Below are positions 39,655 to 42,147 of a DNA stretch of 42,147 nt, piece by piece. Positions within the stretch are counted from its first letter, which is position 1. Every line of letters starts with the position of its first letter. Both the position numbers and the translations under genes were made by a program. The notes beneath the pieces are model-generated. The model had not been told where the DNA came from. It saw nothing but the letters and a program-made list of their open reading frames with translations, and did not search any database. Source of the DNA: Propionibacteriaceae bacterium (lineage in GTDB: Bacteria; Actinomycetota; Actinomycetes; Propionibacteriales; Propionibacteriaceae); assembly GCA_003158895.1 (NCBI GenBank), contig PMLO01000024.1, positions 1-42,147 of the forward strand, in the 5' to 3' direction.

Positions 39655-40224
39655 GTGCCCCGAACGCTCGACGACCTGTCGTGGCCGGTCCTCACCGAAC
39701 GCCTGCTGATCCGCCGGGTCACACCTGAAGACGCCGCCGCGATCTGGCGGTACCGGCAGCTGGCCGACGTGTACGACTGGATCACCACTGCACCAGCCGA
39801 CCAGGCGGCCTTCGACGCGTACTTCGCCGACCCACACCGGCAAGCCGTGACGCTGGCCGTCGAGCAGAACGGGCTCGTCATCGGCGACCTCTACCTCAAC
39901 GTCGAGGACGCGTGGGCGCAGACGGAGGCCAAGGACGCCGCACGCGGAGTGCAGGCCGAGATCGGGTGGGCTTTCGACCCCGCGTACGGCGGTCAGGGCC
40001 TCGCGACCGAGGCTGTGGAAGCCATGCTCAGCATCTGCTTCGAGGGGCTCCGCCTGAGACGTGTTCTCGCCGAGTGCTTCGCCGACAACGCGCCGTCCTG
40101 GCGACTCATGGAGCGCGTCGGGATGCGGCGGGAGCTGCACGCCGTGGCCGAGGCGCTGCACCGGTCAGGCCGCTGGCTGGACGGGTACGGCTATGCGCTG
40201 CTCGCCGAGGAGTGGAAGGCCTGA
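39655..40224 (+). CDS. GNAT family N-acetyltransferase, RimJ/RimL type
   Basis: The protein is 189 residues from GTG 39655, preceded six bases upstream by CATACT, a possible -10 for a leaderless mRNA. RLLIRRVTPEDAAAIWRYR is the RimJ/RimL-like opening; EIGWAFDPAYGGQGLATEAV holds the acetyl-CoA loop (GxGxA), followed by LRRVLAECFADNAPSWRLMERVGM. Family members acetylate protein N-termini or small amines; the substrate is unknown. It is convergent with the GT4 gene, only 3 bp apart, with no room for a terminator between them. Confidence 0.9.
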   Translation: MPRTLDDLSWPVLTERLLIRRVTPEDAAAIWRYRQLADVYDWITTAPADQAAFDAYFADPHRQAVTLAVEQNGLVIGDLYLNVEDAWAQTEAKDAARGVQAEIGWAFDPAYGGQGLATEAVEAMLSICFEGLRLRRVLAECFADNAPSWRLMERVGMRRELHAVAEALHRSGRWLDGYGYALLAEEWKA

Positions 40225-40227
40225 CCG

Positions 40228-41328
40228 CTACGCCCCTGCGGCGGAGACCTCGGCGTGGACGCCGAGCATGCGCTGCGCCGAGGTGTCCCACGAGTACAGC
40301 TCGGCGCGTCGGCGGGCCGCCTGACGCAGTGCGTACGGATCCGCCACCAGCCGTACGTGGAGCCGCTCCACGGCGTCGGCGAGCGCCGACGCCCGAGGGG
40401 CTCCCCAGTCCGCACAGCTGGAGTCGACGAGCTCCCGGGCGCCGCCCTGGTCGGCCGTCACAACGGGTGTTCCGCACGCCAGGGCCTCCAGCACCGCCAG
40501 CCCGAATGTCTCGGTAGGTGCCACCGACAACGAGATATCAGCCGCTCCGTACAGGCGGGCCAGCTCGTCACGTCCGTCGACGTAGCCGAGGAAGCGCACC
40601 GGCGCGTCCTCGGCCTGCTCGCGAAGCCACGCCAGGTGCGGGCCCGTGCCTGCGACGGTGAGCTCCACCGGCGCGCCGCGGCGCCGGAGCTCAGCGGTGG
40701 CGGCGATCGCCAGCTGTGGGTACTTCTCGCGCGACATGCGTCCTGCGTGGATCAGCCGGATCACGGGCCCCGGGTCCGATCGCTCGGCAGGCGGCTGGAA
40801 CGTCTCGAGGTCGACGCCGAGCGGAACCGTGACCAGCCGCGCGCTCGTGCCGGCCCACTCCCCCGCGGAGTAGCTCGTCGTGACGACCACACGGTCGAAG
40901 TCCTTGGCGAGAGCACGGTTCCGTACGTGCACGAGTGGACGTACACCGAACCGCAGGAAGTCCGACGCCATGTCGTCGAGCCGCTCGTGGCTGAACAGGA
41001 TGCTGCCCACCCCCCGGCGACGCGCCCAGGGGCCGACGCCGGCGAGCGTCCACTTGTCCGAGACCTCGACGGAGGTCGGCGCGAACTGTTCGAGAGCCGT
41101 GAGGACGCCGCGCATGGCGAGGATGATCCGGTAGCCGCCGGTGACCCGTACGCCACGCACCTGGGCGACGATGCCCGCCGGGCTCTCCGTCACCCTGTCC
41201 TCGGGACCGGGGATGATCAGCAGCCGCTCGTGACCTGCTGCCACGTACCGCTGGCCGAGCTGGTCGATCGCGCGACGCATGCCACCGGACGTCGGCCCGA
41301 CGAAGTTCGCGAGCTGCGCGATCCGCAC
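40228..41328 (-). CDS. GT4 family glycosyltransferase (PimB/MgtA-like mannosyltransferase)
   Basis: The protein is 366 residues from GTG 41328 (GGAGGGAGGAG a few bases upstream). It has the N-terminal GT-B loop IAQLANFVGPTSGGMRRAI, then HAGRMSREKYP, VAGTGPHLAWL, and the EX7E motif ETFGLAVLEALACGTPVV followed by DQGGARELV. It is probably a nucleotide-sugar (GDP-mannose) dependent transferase in lipoglycan or glycolipid synthesis, like the related enzyme encoded at 16613, though the two are clearly diverged. The donor and acceptor are not established by sequence. A TAGAGT at 41368-41363 would give a leader of about 30 nt. Confidence 0.88.
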   Translation of the reverse strand: MRIAQLANFVGPTSGGMRRAIDQLGQRYVAAGHERLLIIPGPEDRVTESPAGIVAQVRGVRVTGGYRIILAMRGVLTALEQFAPTSVEVSDKWTLAGVGPWARRRGVGSILFSHERLDDMASDFLRFGVRPLVHVRNRALAKDFDRVVVTTSYSAGEWAGTSARLVTVPLGVDLETFQPPAERSDPGPVIRLIHAGRMSREKYPQLAIAATAELRRRGAPVELTVAGTGPHLAWLREQAEDAPVRFLGYVDGRDELARLYGAADISLSVAPTETFGLAVLEALACGTPVVTADQGGARELVDSSCADWGAPRASALADAVERLHVRLVADPYALRQAARRRAELYSWDTSAQRMLGVHAEVSAAGA

Positions 41329-41362
41329 TGTCGGTCTCCTCCCTCCGGTCCCTGCCGCCGCG

Positions 41363-41368
41363 ACTCTA
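41363..41368 (-). promoter_or_regulatory. Putative -10 hexamer TAGAGT for the GT4 gene
   Basis: TAGAGT lies about 35 bases upstream of GTG 41328, in the short gap between the rplQ terminator and the gene, with the Shine-Dalgarno between them. Confidence 0.45.
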
Positions 41369-41374
41369 TCGACG

Positions 41375-41409
41375 CACGAGGCGCCCCCGGATCCCGGGAG
41401 CGCCTCGTG
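41375..41409 (-). terminator. rplQ terminator hairpin
   Basis: CACGAGGCGC (41375-41384) and GCGCCTCGTG (41400-41409) are perfect complements; the inner CCCGG...CCGGG extends the stem. It starts 17 bp beyond the rplQ stop and ends the ribosomal-protein operon. There is no T-run. Confidence 0.75.
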
Positions 41410-41426
41410 GGTGAATCAGATCAGAC

Positions 41427-42137
41427 CTACTCGGACTTCTCGTCGTCGTCCTTCTCCGCCACAGCGGGGACGAAGCCGGCGGCCTCGGCAGCCTCGGTCG
41501 TGTTGAACCAGACCTCGGCGATCGTCCGTCCGTACCACGGCGACTCGAGGGTGTGGTACTTCATCGAATCGGCGTTGCCCTTGATGTCGTACCCCTCCGG
41601 CGGGTTCTCCCCGACGTAGGAGCCCTCGCCGTACGTGCTCTCGGCCGCCTCGACCTCGACGTCCTCGGCGACCGGCTCGGTCTCCTCGACCTCCACGGCC
41701 TTGGCCTTCGGAGCGGCCTTGGCAGCCTTCGCGGGCTCGGCCTTGGCGGCCCGACCCCGGTTCTTGCGACCCTCCTCGACCGACTCGGTCACGATCTCGA
41801 TGACGGCCATGGGGGCGTTGTCGCCCTTGCGGTTGCCGACCTTCGTGATCCGGGTGTAGCCGCCCTCACGATCCGCGAGCGCCGGGGCGATCTCGGTGAA
41901 GAGGACGTGGACGACATCGCGGTTGGTGATCGTGGCCATCACGAGCCGACGCGCGTGGAGGTCACCGCGCTTCGCCTTCGAGATGAGCTTCTCGGCGAGC
42001 GGACGTACGCGCTTGGCCTTGGTCTCCGTCGTCGTGATGCGACGGTGCTCGAACAGCTGGCTCGCCAGGTTGGCGAGAAGCATCCGCTCGTGCGTCGGGC
42101 TACCGCCCAGACGAGGACCCTTTGTGGGTGTAGGCAT
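41427..42137 (-). CDS. rplQ: 50S ribosomal protein L17 with C-terminal sunset-like domain
   Basis: The protein is 236 residues, about twice the bacterial L17 core. Residues 1-118 are L17 (MPTPTKGPRLGGSPTHERML, NLASQLFEHRRITTTETKAK, GGYTRITKVGNRKGDNAPMA). Residues 125-165 are a linker rich in Ala/Lys/Pro, then Glu/Val. Residues 168-225 contain PPEGYDIKGNADSMKYH, WYGRTIAEVWF and EAAEAAGF, the pattern I associate with the actinobacterial 'sunset' domain. An acidic tail KDDDEKSE ends it. ATG 42137 lies near the right edge; rpoA is expected just beyond. The added domain would project from the 50S surface near the exit-tunnel side where L17 sits; its role is unknown. Confidence 0.93.
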   Translation of the reverse strand: MPTPTKGPRLGGSPTHERMLLANLASQLFEHRRITTTETKAKRVRPLAEKLISKAKRGDLHARRLVMATITNRDVVHVLFTEIAPALADREGGYTRITKVGNRKGDNAPMAVIEIVTESVEEGRKNRGRAAKAEPAKAAKAAPKAKAVEVEETEPVAEDVEVEAAESTYGEGSYVGENPPEGYDIKGNADSMKYHTLESPWYGRTIAEVWFNTTEAAEAAGFVPAVAEKDDDEKSE

Positions 42138-42147
42138 TCTTGTTCTC

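Overview
This is a high-GC actinobacterial chromosome segment. Ribosomal protein S9 has the acidic N-terminal extension usual in Actinobacteria, and the gene order rplQ ... truA ... rplM-rpsI-glmM ... coaA ... glmS-acpS-nnr ... tsaE-tsaB-rimI-tsaD is the conserved actinobacterial housekeeping block known from Mycobacterium and Streptomyces. A Propionibacteriales (Nocardioidaceae-like) host is my best guess; no rRNA is present to confirm it. I saw no tRNA, rRNA, CRISPR array, insertion sequence or prophage gene.

Layout, left to right. 1-4095 (-): the N-terminal part of a very large secreted repeat protein that runs off the left edge. 4227-7495 (-): a tightly overlapping operon tsaE-tsaB-rimI-tsaD-NUDIX, for tRNA t6A modification, ribosomal protein acetylation and nucleotide clean-up. 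7526-10024 (-): a DEAD-box RNA helicase with a roughly 400-residue repetitive disordered N-terminus, preceded by a hairpin leader and four 21-bp tandem repeats. 10245-14802 (-): an E. coli-type single-chain PurL followed by a Dabb-domain gene and a small membrane protein gene. 14899-16107 (-): a GT87 polyprenol-dependent glycosyltransferase in visibly lower-GC DNA, then about 500 bp without a clear gene. 16613-17746 (+): an MgtA-like mannosyltransferase. 17847-21441 (-): glmS-acpS-nnr. 21532-23784 (+): a NUDIX gene, coaA and a DUF805 gene. 23808-27956 (-): rplM-rpsI-glmM-small membrane protein-APH-type kinase, then a DUF1707/LiaF-like gene. 28072-31279: a divergent pair, a beta-propeller lactonase (-) and an EF-G-like GTPase (+). 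31282-32367: an inverted-repeat-flanked, frameshifted DUF559 nuclease gene. 32368-33536 (-): marC and yccF. 33678-35829 (+): trmB-truA-methyltransferase operon. 35929-36144 (+): a small acidic helical protein. 36200-38673 (-): an ABC exporter, divergent from sodA (+). 39549-39641: a scrap of a sugar-ABC permease. 39655-40224 (+): a GNAT gene. 40228-41328 (-): a GT4 mannosyltransferase. 41427-42137 (-): rplQ with an extra C-terminal domain.

Themes. Most genes serve translation and RNA modification (L17, L13, S9, TruA, TrmB, TsaBDE, RimI, the RNA helicase) or precursor supply for the envelope and cofactors (GlmS, GlmM, CoaA, AcpS, the mannosyltransferases). Many start codons lie 6-7 nt downstream of a TAnnnT hexamer with no Shine-Dalgarno, so leaderless transcription appears common. 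I found no clearly novel multi-gene defence or biosynthetic system. The most unusual items are the iterons and disordered helicase, the long-form PurL, the L17 fusion domain, and the inverted-repeat-bounded broken DUF559 gene.
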